Positions 20,541 through 32,571 are shown, counted from the first letter of the stretch. The stretch is 64,000 bases of DNA from Notospermus geniculatus (GCA_002633025.1 NMRB01001836.1:8964-72963); one strand, 5' to 3'. Notes: generated by a model not told the origin, from the sequence alone. Numbers and translations are program-made.

Positions 20541-22324
20541 ATGGAATTTACTACTCTGCCAGCATGGACAGCTGATTGTCAAAACTTGGACGACACCGGT
20601 TCACAGAGTGGCGATTTCTCGTCGATCTCGGGGTTTTTAGAGGAAATTTGTGCACCTGAGAGTGTTCAATTGGACACGAGTGTCACCATCGATGACGATG
20701 TCGGCCAGCTTGCCAGGTAAGTCTCTCTTTCCTCGGAAAAAGTTCGAGAATTAGGTGCCGTTTGACAGGCGCCGGCATGCCGGGCGGCATTGGCCATGCT
20801 GGCTTCAGTCAGTTCAGTGCAAACATGCATGGACAATGCCGCAGGATCATGACAAGTTGGCCTAATCATGCTAATAAATGTCATGTATTTTCGTCCAGGC
20901 CATGCCGAATGACCAGCACGCCACGGGGACCACCAATGCCGTCAACATCAGGGCCTAGCACGCCTCCAGGTTCCAGGACCAGGTCGCCGGGGTCGAGGTC
21001 TAGGCCTAGGCCTACCTGCAAATGTAGGGGCATGTGTGCCACCCGCCTATATGCCTGCAAAGCAGCCAAAGAACAATGCACCGAACTGTGCAAATGTGTG
21101 AATATCAGGTGCAAGAACAGTGGTGGGGACACACCATCCACACAGCAGCAGGTGAATGTTTTATTATTTCTTGCACATGATGGACCTTGGTGGATGCATC
21201 TAGGCCAAGGCCCCTAGACTAACTTCACCTAGCATCCACAGCAGAGGGGCATAAATCCTTCACCACGTAATAGGTAAATAAATTCTTGCTTGGGCAGGGT
21301 TGGTGGGTCCCCTAGACATTTAAACTTTCAGATTACTGGCCCTGAGTACACATTCAAATTTCAGGGCCCAAAAATCAAAGAAAGGCAATGGGAAAAAGAC
21401 CTTGCCACAAGTAGGAGAGTCTTCAGGAGAAGAGGTACAGTTCTACCCTACTGATGAATAAAAATAAATGACATGTTTCAAATAGAGGTGCACATTTATA
21501 TTTCAAATGTGTTGGCATAACACGATGAACAGACAAGATATGAATAGACGTATATTTTACACATTTCCAGGATCACAGTGATGAACAAGTTATCCATGCA
21601 GCAGAGGAAGACACCCTGATGCGGAACTCACAGATTCCAGAGGTAACAAACTGTTCAAGCCTCGTGTTGGTTTCATCATCAGCACTTCCAGTTTTGGTCA
21701 TTGACTAGTGAAAAGTTACAAAATACACTGATCCCAATTGTCTAAAATAACTCTGATCTGTGCACATCCAGGAAATGCACTCATGCCTTCTTTTATTCAT
21801 TTTAGGATTTGATGGCAGCCATGACAAACCATGAGGTATGGGGGTTTGTTCAGGGTGTCTTGGAGGATCAGCCAGAGCTCCTCAATCGTCTTATCCGCTA
21901 TCACGAGGAAAACCAAAGAACTGCAAATAATGAGCCACATCCACCAATTCCTGCAGACCGTCCCAAGAACTGTAAGTGTGGACGATGTCCTCAAATGCCC
22001 ACAGCACGAGAACAAGTCTGCTGTGGTCTAAAGTGGCCACAATGTAAGACAATTGACGATAACGTGAGGCAAGTTTGTCTCAATCACAATGTGGTGATGG
22101 TTGCACACAGGAACGTGCAAGATATTCTTGCAGGTCCTGGGGAGAGGAACAATCGTTCAATGAGACACGCTGCCTATCGCCAATATGTTATGTTCACATA
22201 TGGACACCTGGGCAAGGGGAACAGAGTCGTAATCCCGGCATGTGTTGTAAAGATGATCAGAACACAGTATCCTGCACCAGATGGACATTACACAGGGTTT
22301 CTGCCTGGACGGAGGCTCATGTGA
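20541..22324 (+). CDS. CXC-type plus P2X7-ballast-like domain protein, five exons
   Basis: Exons: 20,541-20,716; 20,899-21,151; 21,381-21,434; 21,571-21,642; 21,806-22,324, giving about 357 residues. The ATG at 20,541 has A at -3 and G at +4; in-frame ATG 20,502 is an alternative. All junctions are GT/AG and phases agree. Exon 3 is the weak point: its better TTTCAG acceptor at 21,364 would break the frame, so I used AAAG at 21,380. The N-terminus is acidic and Ser-rich. Exon 2 has a Pro/Arg linker, then a cysteine cluster (TCKCRGMC, LYACKAAKEQCTELCKC, IRCKN) like CXC DNA-binding domains. Exon 5 carries CKCGRCPQM, CCGLKWPQC, NRSMRHAAYRQYV, VVIPACVVKMIR and DGHYTGF, the signature order of the zinc-binding cytoplasmic ballast of vertebrate P2X7. 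There are no membrane segments, so it is not a channel. It is probably a nuclear, metal-binding protein. The frame is intact. Confidence 0.82.
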
Positions 22325-22369
22325 AGTGCAAGATGCAGCAGGCATGGTGCAATCAGGTATTTCCTAAAA

Positions 22370-22375
22370 AATAAA
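22370..22375 (+). terminator. Polyadenylation signal AATAAA
   Basis: AATAAA lies 46 bp after the stop of the CXC-ballast gene and is followed by an A-rich run. Only about 220 bp separate the two convergent stops. Confidence 0.55.
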
Positions 22376-22542
22376 AAAAAAATGATGTAATTGGTCTATT
22401 GTAATTGGTCTATTGGTTCATGTAAGTCACATGTCAATTTGCAATGAATGTGGATTAATTTATATAATGTTAGACAATGTTGTGTACATGTATATTATTG
22501 CAAAACTGCTTAGTGTTACATTAAATACATGTAGTTACCAAA

Positions 22543-25500
22543 TTATTTGCCAAGTCGAGATTTCATCTGTTCCGCAAGTTCTGCTGTGGAAACACCTTGG
22601 ACGGGAGCAAGGTTGGGGGCAATCCTCTTCGGGTGTTCAGGCGGTAGAACAACACGAGCCTTCAATCTTGCTGGATGATTCAGTCTTTCCTGAAGTAACA
22701 TGTACCTCAGTGATCTGTAAAGGGAAGGTGAACATGGGTACAGTCATGTACCTTTCTGGACACCTATGCCCAGAATTATGGGAAAGTTTCAGCTGTAAAT
22801 AATCTCACCTGTAGTATGAATAATCATTCGGTTCTTTCTTGTACCTGAGGACCCATCGTGACCCTCCCTTGGAATATGCCTTTGTGACAACAAGGTGATC
22901 ACCTGGTAAGTCTTTACCTTCCGATGTACATGGTGGTTATGGTCGATTGCTGCAAGTTTAACTCTAGTCTCCATTGCACCAAATCTGAAAATAGATAACC
23001 TAGTCAGTAGTGTGTGGGGCATAGTGTTATGAATGAATGGTGAACTAACCCACTAAAATAGGCATTAACTTACTCAAAATGATTCCGTTTGGAGGCATAC
23101 TTCGTGATAAGCCCGTTGAAATTTTCAACGTGACCTGTGTGTTTGAACCCAGTGTAATAATGCAGGTCCTGCAAGAGTTTGGGTTTTTATCACAACACTC
23201 CTGATGGCTTCCATTGATGCAGGATTCGTCACCGGATCTCGTTTTTCATCCATGGGACCATGGTTGCACTCTCCAGTAGCCCACTCATGTATTCCCTGTA
23301 CATGGTACAAGAGGGCTAGCCACGAGACCTGTAAAGAGTATTTTTGGCATTCAGGTTACATTATGAATTCAATAGATGGCAGGCAAACCATGATGTAAAC
23401 TTATGTACCAAATCTAACTCACTAAATTGATGACAGAAATGACAGGATAATTAAATTCATAATTTACTGATGGAGTGAATGTACCTTCAGCTTTTCTGTA
23501 TTGCCTTCACATGTTAGACAGCAGTGCCAGAAGTGATTCACTATTGGCTTCACCCATTCCAACACTTGTTGCTTTCCTTTGCCTGCCTGAAATGATGAGA
23601 TTATGGACACAATGTAGTGTTTTGGAAACTTACATAGATTTAGTTAAACAATACAAAAAGCAATCGTCTGAACCACACTTGTTGGGCCAATAAATAATCC
23701 CAAAATGCCACGGTTCTGTTTATTTACCTCAGTCAATCCATGGCCTATTTTCTTCGTCCGGTGCCAAGTATCAAGGTAATGCCTGATGCCTTGAATGGCA
23801 TTCACAACATCATCTGTCATTTCAGGGAAGTTGGTCTTCAATTTGGCCCGTGATTTTACTGTGTCACCTGAAAAAAGCACATATATACATACAATGTACA
23901 TGTATGGTGGAGATGAAGAATTTTTACACATACAAGTACCTCAGCTGAATGGAGGGAATACTCACCAAAACAACATCTGATCATGGAGTTGTCATCTGTT
24001 GTAAATGACTGCACATCCAACTTGGACAGCAGGAACACCAAGCCAGTCTGTTTTGGTTTATGATAGGGGTTCACATACTTCTGCACCGGCCCATTTCCTG
24101 TAAATCCCATTTCATTTGTCGAAGGACAGAAGTAAATTGACCTCGGTTGTAACAGAGGAAGAGAATGTCCTGCAATGTACATGATTTATAAGCGAGCTTT
24201 ACAATAAAACAACAATTCTTGGAATACACCATGATAATATGCATTCCATGGTGGGGTTCACTAACTTTTGAGCACAACTGTATGTACTTGTACGCTCTTC
24301 TGGAATCATGTTGAACTAGTGTTATCAGAATCCTAGTCAACAAGTTCTGCAACTGACAGAGCAATTGATGCAATGACAACTGAAGTCTACACTCACAAAA
24401 TGGTACAATTTGCAAAATTTTGTTTCAATTACAAATGATCACCGGTAGTAACCGATTCTCACCTGGACTATCACAGCGACCATCTCCACACAATCTACTT
24501 GGACACCATGCAAAGCAGAAAGCATGAATTCTTGGGTCTTTCCCCAGAAGCGATCCACATGTCCTAAGTGTATACGGGAGACTATCCGGGAAAATGTTGT
24601 TTGTGAGGGGAAGAGCAGTTTTACAAAACTGGCCCACAATGCAACTTTACTCTAGTTGTTGCCAGTTATAGGTATGGCAGAGCACATCAACATATTTGCC
24701 AGATAAATGTTGTTGCTTTCCTTCAAACTGGTACAGAATCGTGCTGCAACATGGCCTTTTGGGCAACGCCTGTACAAAATAAGTGCTGCGCCCATCGGTG
24801 TTGATGAGGTGGTCAAGTCCATTCCACAAACAAGGCATTCCTCGCAGTTGTCATATGCCTCGTTAAAAAGTTCCAATAATAAACTCTTCGAGCACATGAC
24901 ATACTCCTCATCCAGAAATTTTGTTGTCTCTTCAGGAAGACCTTCCTCAAAAGTCTTTTCATATCCTTTTTGAAGTAACCTGCAAAAATATAAAGTGTTT
25001 GTGACCTGATATCATGGAAGGGAATTGCCATACATTCTGTCACAGTACAACCTCCTTTCTGCATACATGTCCACTGCCTACAAGCGGTTCCTTGTCTTCA
25101 TGCCTGATGACAGAGTGGAAAGTACCAAACAAAATTGAATGGGCAGAACTTATCAACTGTAAAAATGTACCTTCTAGTATTATCCACATCACTGTTTGAG
25201 TCAATTACATCAGGATGAAACTCATCTGCTTTCACTGTCATCGGGACACCTTCGTCTGCATTCTCATCATCAGACAGCTCAAGTTCATCAGCCCAGGCCC
25301 TTGACTAGCATCGAGAGGTAATTCATCATCAGAATTTTCAAGCTGAAAATAATGATTCACTTGTTATCACACCATTGACACAAGTCATGTTGCCTTCTTG
25401 GTAAAGAAATAGGCTAAAACACAAAGAGCTCACCTCTATAGTATCATTCATTGCAATATCATCAAGTGGGGGCTCATAAGTTTCATCATTGCCATCATCA

Positions 25501-25605
25501 TCATCATCATCACCACCACCATCATCGTCATCTTCCTCTTCTTCATCAGAATACTTCAGCCGATAAATCCCACTTGTTTCAGGCAGATACGGTTCAGCTG
25601 TGCTC
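22543..25605 (-). pseudogene. Kolobok-like DDE transposase gene, multi-exon, decayed
   Basis: Minus-strand exons: 25,605-25,434; 25,342-25,171; 24,979-24,473; 24,169-23,966; 23,867-23,728; 23,586-23,485; 23,328-23,074; 22,984-22,809; 22,714-22,543. All have GT/AG borders. The product starts acidic (EEEEDDDD, GNDETYEPPLDD), has C-x2-C elements (CEECLVCGMD, RRCPKGHVAARFC), then CGDGRCDSPG followed by HS, FTTDDNSMIR, HYLDTWHRTKKIGHG, FWHCCLTCEGN, HYYTGFKHTGHVENFNG, GAMETRVKLAAIDHNHHVH and a C-terminus PPEHPKRIAPN. I associate GDGR-DSPG, TD and D-WH with Kolobok-like DDE enzymes; the name is from memory. Lesions: TAG at 24,654-24,652 and frameshifts near 25,300, 24,495, 23,185 and 22,925. Exon lengths fit correct phases only after allowing for each shift, which supports both model and decay. 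Assembly indels are the alternative. Confidence 0.8.
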
Positions 25606-26416
25606 CTGAAGTAAACAATGGAAGTTTTGCTCAGTAAAAAGTAAACTTTATTTTACGTTGGAAATATGAACAGGATACATAGGCCGAAGCTTTTCCAGCG
25701 AGAAAAAATAGTGGCTAGTATGCCTAGTTCGCCTACGCCTAGGCCTTGGCTCCAATTACAGTGATTGCAGGGCCTGGCAGGGATAAGGCCAGGTTGGCCT
25801 AGCTTGATGAAGGGTGGGAGTAGTAAGAGACCCTACCTGATTAGGGCTTAGGCCAAGGCTAGGTTAGGGCCTACAGTAGGCCTAGGTACATAGGCTACAG
25901 ATGCAGATGGCCTTTTAGGACCACCACCAGCCCACCAGGCCTGGCACGATGACATAACACAACAGCATTATCAGGTCACTACTATTACAGTACCGGTATA
26001 GGGCCCAGTATAGAATTTAGGGGCCTACTATAGGCTACACATCATGGGCAGCCATGGCATTGCGAGATCAGCCGTCCGGCAATAGGATGTCATATCATGA
26101 TGTACATTCAACAGCATATAACAGTGTTGACAATTCTATTGTCGGACATAGGCCTATTCGGTCGATATGACTATATGAGCGATTTATCACGCACGAATTC
26201 ACACAAGCTGGATATTTGTTGTGGCTGAGTGATAAAGACGATATTCTTACCCAGTTTCAGAGACGATATCATCCTTTTCGGCCGTATCTCCCGCCGGAAT
26301 GACGGGCAAAGGAAGACCGGGTCTCTGTTAGTCACGAAACTCACGACTTCGAATATTTGGGATATTCTACGTCGTGATTCAGGCTATGCCGTTCTGTACG
26401 GGAAATCTGCACCGCT
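25606..26416. other. TAGGCCTA-rich non-coding tract
   Basis: Between about 25,670 and 26,050 the words TAGGCCTA, GGCCTAGG and CCTAGGCC recur, a simple compositional feature also seen near 41,460-41,690. No gene was recognised. It may include the leader of the minus-strand relic. Confidence 0.45.
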
Positions 26417-26599
26417 NNNNNNNNNNNNNNNNNNNNNNNNNNNNNNNNNNNNNNNNNNNNNNNNNNNNNNNNNNNNNNNNNNNNNNNNNNNNNNNNNNNN
26501 NNNNNNNNNNNNNNNNNNNNNNNNNNNNNNNNNNNNNNNNNNNNNNNNNNNNNNNNNNNNNNNNNNNNNNNNNNNNNNNNNNNNNNNNNNNNNNNNNNN
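26417..26599. other. Assembly gap (183 N)
   Basis: A run of N. The missing sequence lies between the first recognised exon of the minus-strand relic and the promoter-like block at 26.7 kb. Frames crossing it are meaningless. Confidence 0.99.
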
Positions 26600-26702
26600 T
26601 CGAAAGGTCACATGGGAGTTGATGGTTCGAAAGGTCGAGCTCATCTGCATAATTAATATAATTATCGGATGTTTCATCGTCACCAAAAGACTAATCTTTC
26701 GC

Positions 26703-26795
26703 CAATGCGCATGCGCAGAAGGCGTGTTTGAGCAATCGGAAACACTCGGCGATTTCCGTTGACAGGCGAGGCCAACGCCGAAAGTGACGTCATCA
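26703..26795 (-). promoter_or_regulatory. Promoter-like block with NRF1- and CRE-type sites
   Basis: TGCGCATGCGCA (26,706-26,717) matches the NRF1 palindrome and TGACGTCA (26,785-26,792) a CRE, in CpG-rich sequence about 1.1 kb upstream of the first recognised exon of the minus-strand gene. The pairing with that gene is an inference from position. A second GCGCATGCGCA lies at about 27,251. Confidence 0.4.
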
Positions 26796-27169
26796 AAACA
26801 TTAATGGCAGCCAAGATCGGCGCAATGCAAGATCGCGTCGAAAAAAAGCAATTAAACCTACGTGTTCTGGTCAGATTACAATCAAAATGGTCCAGTCACC
26901 TACTGTTTATTCTGAACATTACAAATATTTGGTGTTGAAAGCGATTCCCACTGTACGTTTTCGAGATATTCGTAATAAAAGTGCAGCATGTTTTGACTAT
27001 TGATATGCAAATTTTCGTTTACACTAGTCCCGTATGGAATTGTATAGGCTGTATCCGGTCGTAGAATCATAACTACCATGTTATGTTCGGAGACCGGAGT
27101 TTTCGGTCTAAGCCTAGGCCTAGGCCCTAGTTCCGCCTGCCGAAAAGAGGGGCCCGGGTGATTTCCCGA

Positions 27170-27835
27170 TTATCAGGTCTGAACGGACCTCAAAAACTGA
27201 GTACGCAATACGACTAGATGGCGACACCATCTTTACCTTAAAAATGAAGTACGCGCATGCGCACTTTTGTTCCGCGTACCTGGTTTTCCAGGTATTTTTG
27301 GGAGTGGGTATTTCGTTACCTGGCACCCTATGGAGTGATCAGGCATGTCAGTCTGATTGCGCAGCCGTAGAACACCATATTTACGTCACTTCCGCCATGG
27401 GAATTCCCATTTGACCGTGGGATAATGGCGTAATGTCGGGCCGAATCTTGCATTGTTTTCGTCGCTGAAATTTGCAGTTTTTAGGTTGATTTCATGATTT
27501 CCTACTACTGCTTGTTGATATTATTGTGTATTTTGGCATGGTCTGCTGACTTAATAAACATGAAAAGAACTAGTGACGGTCAGTGTAAGAGAACATGTGC
27601 GAACATTTTGCACAATGAGTGCAAAATAGAGTAAGGTCGCGTGCGGGTTGCCTCGCAAAGGTTGTCGGGATACCATACTCCAAAAACGGTGTATACTGCG
27701 ATTTTCGAGTACGGATTGCGCGTTGCATTTCGGGATTGGATACTCGATATATGGGGTATGGCGCTGTGCATTTTGGGATTCCGTACTTCTTGTAGCGAGT
27801 ATACTTGGTTTTTGAGGTCCGCTCAGACCTGATTA
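27170..27835. mobile_element. Inverted-repeat element, TTATCAGGTCTGAACGGACC ends
   Basis: TTATCAGGTCTGAACGGACC plus TCAAAAAC (27,170-27,197) is inverted at 27,808-27,835 with two mismatches. The 0.67-kb interior has no transposase. Confidence 0.65.
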
Positions 27836-28003
27836 TGCATGTATGACAGCATGCAAAAGGCTCATGGCGTTCTTAGGTCTAATCAATCCATTCTAATCAC
27901 CTCAATGGATTCATGTTCATGGCAACAGCCTCTCAACTCCGAAAAAAAAAAAGTTAAATCGGGATGTCACGCCGCTGTCTTCTCAACGCGGCGTGCTGCG
28001 AAT

Positions 28004-28300
28004 GTAAAGTGCTTTTCAGAATGGCCAGTCATTTTTGCACTCAGTTTACCTTGCAATAGAACCTAACCACAGACCACAAATTGGCCAATATTAAGTGTGC
28101 ATGTCAACTCACGGGTGGCCAACTTCTAAAAGGACCTTGTTTAGGTCTTGGAGGAATTATACTGAGTTTAGGTCTATACTCTAATTCAAGATAATCATAC
28201 AATCATGCACACGCAACTGACCAATTTGTAGTTTGTGGTTAGGTTCCATTGCAAGGTAAAATGAGTGCAAAAATGACTGGAGATTCTGAAAAGCACTTTA
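28004..28300. mobile_element. TA-flanked MITE, family 1, copy 1
   Basis: The element between TA at 28,004 and TA at 28,299 has arms of about 100 bp beginning AAAGTGCTTTTCAGAATGGC and inverted at the right. TA duplication and long terminal repeats fit a Tc1/mariner-mobilised MITE. A second copy is at 45,316-45,588. Confidence 0.85.
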
Positions 28301-28782
28301 GGTAGGCAAATGGGGAAAACATACAAATTCAGAGGTGGCGGTTCTGCAGCTGTTCTATCTTATTGCCAGGTGGGGTGGGCACCAGTGTCACAGGAATCAA
28401 CGTCCAAGGAATGCAAGTCCGCCCGAAAGTACACCCAGGGTAGTGTTTTAGTGAAGATTGATCCCAACAACAGATCCCTCGAAAAAAACTTTCTAAGGAC
28501 ATTTTTGTGTGTAACATTGTATACTCAAGTCATCTCAAGTCATTTCAGTGCATTTCTGGGTCATGCTAATTTACCGTCCACCACCGTCTACCACCGTCCA
28601 CCACCCTTTTTGTACTGTTTTTGTACAATCTTCCACCTCAATATTTATTTAAAACATCTTTTCTTTATCTTTCTCTCAAAAAATAATGTAAACCGCATCA
28701 GAATCGCTGAGAACATTCAGGGCCGTATTTACGAAGCGCGATTAGGCCAACACGCGTGTAAATTCATAGTTATTCATGGTAA

Positions 28783-29059
28783 GGGCCTAGAAAACCATTG
28801 TGTTGCTACCTTGTACGCTGCTTGATCGGCAGCGTTTGCCCGCAGGATAACCACACGCGGTTAACATTCCTGCGTTTATGTGCAGGAGGATCGAAGAAAA
28901 GAGTTGAATGACGCTAAACAAGGCCTGTAGGTTGTTCAAATTTTTCTTTGTCCTCCTCAAGCTACACAAAGGAAAGTTAACCACGGGTGATTATCCTGCG
29001 GGTAAAGGCTGCCGATCGAGCAGCGTAAAGGGTAGCAAAACAATGGTTTTCTAGGCCCT
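28783..29059. mobile_element. Foldback element, GGGCCTAGAAAACCATTGTG arms
   Basis: The left arm (28,783-28,860) contains GGGCCTAGAAAACCATTGTG and GGCAGCGTTTGCCCGCAGGA. Their inverses lie at 28,979-29,059. The right arm runs into the single N at 29,060, an assembly join. Confidence 0.7.
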
Positions 29060-29060
29060 N

Positions 29061-30430
29061 GGCCCGAGCGTAACGAATCTCTGGGTACGAGATTGGTCAG
29101 TACCTCAGATTCAATACTTTTGGTGTCAAAAGAATTTCTAGAGGGGCATGCCACCAACAAATTAGGCCACAAACAAAATGATTTTCGTGTCCCGCGAAAA
29201 TATCCGTGATACATTATCTTTAATGTTACCGGGTATCTATTTTTATATCTATCTAGATAAATATTCTTGTAACTGAAATATATTTATGATTTTACGCTCA
29301 AAAACAAACAAAAAGTTGTGAAAGGTGAGATTTAATTCGATTTTATCTGATTTGTTAGTTGACAATAGGTGGCACACCGTAATGTTTACAATTCGAACTA
29401 GAGCACTTTTAATAGATATAAACCCCAAGCGGCAGAGGTAGAAATTATGAACAGCCACAAGGCACTTCCAAACTACGGTACCTCTGAAAACGATACACCC
29501 TCTCGGACGGTCACAGTTGGTTTCACTTGCCACCACGCTCTTGAACAGTAAAGATCTCAGCACAGCTGCCAAATGAGAAAAAACGAAAATACTCTGTGAT
29601 GGCACTGAGATTCAAAACCACAACCCTATGATCGATTCGCCAACCTCTTTCTATTTACGACACAATGACCACTTGCATATGACGCCGCCGATCTACAATA
29701 GGTTTTGAAGATCTCCATGAGGAAATAAAGCGATCGGAATTGTTGTCATGCCACGGCTGTTTCAGTCTTTTGAATCCTTCCATCGGAATGGTTTCATAAC
29801 CTCTTTAAATTCTTAACGTTGCTGTAATATGTCTTACGTGTTTCTTTAGGTGTTAACATGGTTACAAGGTAATAAGAACGTTGCATCATTGCTTGCTCAT
29901 TTGCATTTCAAATGACAAACTTTGTACACAAAGGAAACTTGTATAGCTTTCTTTTGTATATCTAAGCTCTCCGATATTAGAAATATCAGAAATGAGAAAC
30001 TTTATTTGATGGCCGCATGCTTTAGACAAAATATCAGTGCACGACTTCCTATCTTTCTATTCGCCAAATAATCATTTGTGAGGAAGCTGTTGTCATCAGA
30101 AAAAGTTAAGTACATATTTCACCATGTAAGAATCCTCAGAGTAGAAAACGAATGATACAATATCCTAGCTGAATAAGTACCAATCCATAATATATTCATA
30201 CAAACTCGATCACGTTTGTGAATTTTCTGTTTTTTGAGAGCTCATTTGTAGAGGAATTCAAGACCTGTGCCTTGTTCTTACATAAGTCTCAGAATGTGAC
30301 GCGGTATTACTCAACATTGGTTAGTAATTTACACGAGGATGATCAGTTATTTCGATGGAGGCTCAAACAGCTGTGATGCAAGCAAGCAGTCTTCGTGGCA
30401 TGTACAGAGAGAGGGATACCCGAAATTGTT
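29061..30430. other. No feature recognised
   Basis: AT-rich sequence with no domain-bearing frame and no clear repeat. A minus-strand frame at 29,249-29,605 has no recognisable features. Confidence 0.4.
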
Positions 30431-32157
30431 GAGGCCACACTTTTTTAGCTCACCCGTGAGCTATAGTCATCATGGTGTGTCCGTCGTCGTCCGTCGTCGT
30501 CGGCGTCGTCGTCGTCGTCGTCCGTTAGCAGGGCACGTTTCGTAACCGCTGGGGCTATTGATCTGAAACTTGGCACATATATACCCCTAGGTCAGATGAC
30601 CTATGACACCAAGTTTCGGTCCGATCTGATTCCTGGCTTGGCCACCAGGGGGGATAAACCGAAAACCTTTAAAGTGCAGTTTCGCCATGACCGTTGATCG
30701 GATCATCACCAAATTTTTATCATAGGTACATCTTATGAGGATACACGACATATCACCCGGGTTTTTGATTTGACGTAATTTTCAAGGTCACAGAGGTCAA
30801 AGTTCAAAATTTCATCGTTGGGTGGCACGTTTCGTGGCTATTTGTCCTGGATTGTTCAAATTAGGTATGATGATGTATCTAGGTACCCTCTACGTCTGTG
30901 GCGGATTTCGGTTCGATCGGACTTCAAATATGGCCACCAGGTGGCTATCTTGGAAATTGAGCGTTGGTCCATAGCTCGTTAACTACTGGAGCTGGAATGT
31001 TCTGAACTTGAACAAGTATGTATCTTTGTAGCCTTCATATGTACAGCAAATTTCAGCGTGATCGGACTTCACAGACCGCTGCCAGGCAGCCATTTTGGAA
31101 AATGGAACTTTGACCTGTGTGACCGATAAACGTTGTTCAACTTGAAAACCCGTATAATATATCATGTATCTGCATTAGATATACCTATGATACAAATTTG
31201 GTGATGATCCATCGAATAATAAGTTAGTTATTGCACTTTTTGTCCATTTCAAATGGAGCCATCTAGTGACTATTCAATGAACTACAGTACATACAACCTG
31301 TTTGGAAACTGATGGTGAACCACTGGAGCTATTGACTTCAAACTTCACACATATGTGCCCCTAGGTCAGATGACCTCAGACACCAAGTTTCGGTCCGATC
31401 TGATTCCTGGCTTGGCCACCAGGTGGGATAAACCGAAAACCTTTAAAGTACAGTTTCGCCTTAACCGTTGATCGGATCATCACCAAATTTTTATCGTAGG
31501 TACATCTGATGAGGATACACGACATATCACCCGGGTTTTTGATTTGACGTAATTTTCAAGGTCACAGAGGTCAAAGTTCGAAATTTCATCGTCGGGCGGC
31601 ACGTTTCATGGCTATTTGTCCTGGATTGTTCAAATTAGGTGTGATGATGTATCAAGGTGCCCTCTATGTCTGTGGCGAATTTCAGTCCGGTCAGACTTCA
31701 AATATGGCCACCAGGTGGCTATCTTGGAAATTGGGTGTTGGCCCATAGCTCGTTAACTACTGGAGGTAGAATGTTCTGAACTTGAACAAGTACGTATCTT
31801 TGTAGCCTTTACAAGTACGTCAAATTTCGGCCTGATTAAACTTCCAATATGGCCACCAGGTGGCGTAACCCGAAATTCATCGAATGTGCTAGAACTCAGG
31901 AACGACTTGACCCAGAGCTCTCAAATGTGGTATGTGGTTCCCTCTAGATGACCTTTATGTGCATGTGAAGTTTTGGCCCAACCAGATATCCAATATGGCC
32001 ACCAGGTGGCATAAGTTAAACCCAACAATCATTGCAGTCCTGCAACTTGGGAATAACTTGATCCCAGATTGCTCATAACTGACATGTTCCTCCCTCTGTC
32101 ATTACACTGTTACATGTATGTCCAAAAGGGTGAGCACATGGTCCATGGACCATTTCA
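30431..32157 (+). mobile_element. Long AGCTCACC-family element with internal 0.78-kb duplication
   Basis: It starts GGCCACACTTTTTTAGCTCA with the near-palindrome AGCTCACCCGTGAGCT, then CCGTCGTCGTCCG runs. It ends GGGTGAGCAC and the palindrome ATGGTCCATGGACCAT (32,138-32,153). The interior contains two diverged copies of a unit of about 775 bp (CTAGGTCAGATGACCT near 30,590 and 31,363), each with CACCAAGTTTCGGTCCGATC and several GCCACCAGGTGGC sites. There is no coding capacity. Fragments occur at 37,226-37,496 (inverted), 37,497-38,515 and 48,470-49,010. Confidence 0.8.
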
Positions 32158-32158
32158 T

Positions 32159-32571
32159 TTATTCTTTGGTTTACGGGCCCGCCGACGTGGCAAAATGCCA
32201 TTCCGAAAAAAAAATAAAATTGGGAAAATCAGTTTCTTTTATTGCCTCCGAACTTCAATTGAAGTCTTCTAAGAAAAAAACAAATAAATGGAGTTGTTTT
32301 TATTCCCGCCGACCTTGATTTCAGCTGTCACGACTGCTAAAATAAATAAAACCAACTGACGTACGCCTATTTCCCGGCAGCGAGGACGGAAAGAAGCAGA
32401 AAAGAGGCATTTGTCAAGAATTTTTTTGGTTTTTTATTTCCTCCGAGTTGTCTTACTTGTCATTCAAAAGGTGAAAATGAAAAAAGTGAACTGAACCAAA
32501 GTTTTTTTTAATTTTTATTCCGTCCTCCGTACCTGGGCTCAAAATCTTTGTGCCCGTAAACCAAAGAATAT
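32159..32571. mobile_element. Inverted-repeat element, TATTCTTTGGTTTACGGGC ends
   Basis: TATTCTTTGGTTTACGGGC at about 32,160 and its inverse GCCCGTAAACCAAAGAATA ending at 32,571 bound 0.4 kb of non-coding sequence. It directly follows the palindromic end of the AGCTCACC element. Confidence 0.7.

Noticed and set aside
20541-22324. Calling this gene a P2X7 receptor
   Set aside because: There are no transmembrane segments and no extracellular ATP-binding domain; only the cytoplasmic ballast-like part is present.
26229-26762. Frames crossing the N run
   Set aside because: They depend on 183 unknown bases and have no domain on either side.
29249-29605. 118-codon minus-strand frame
   Set aside because: No domain, signal or splice evidence; length is within chance for this base composition.
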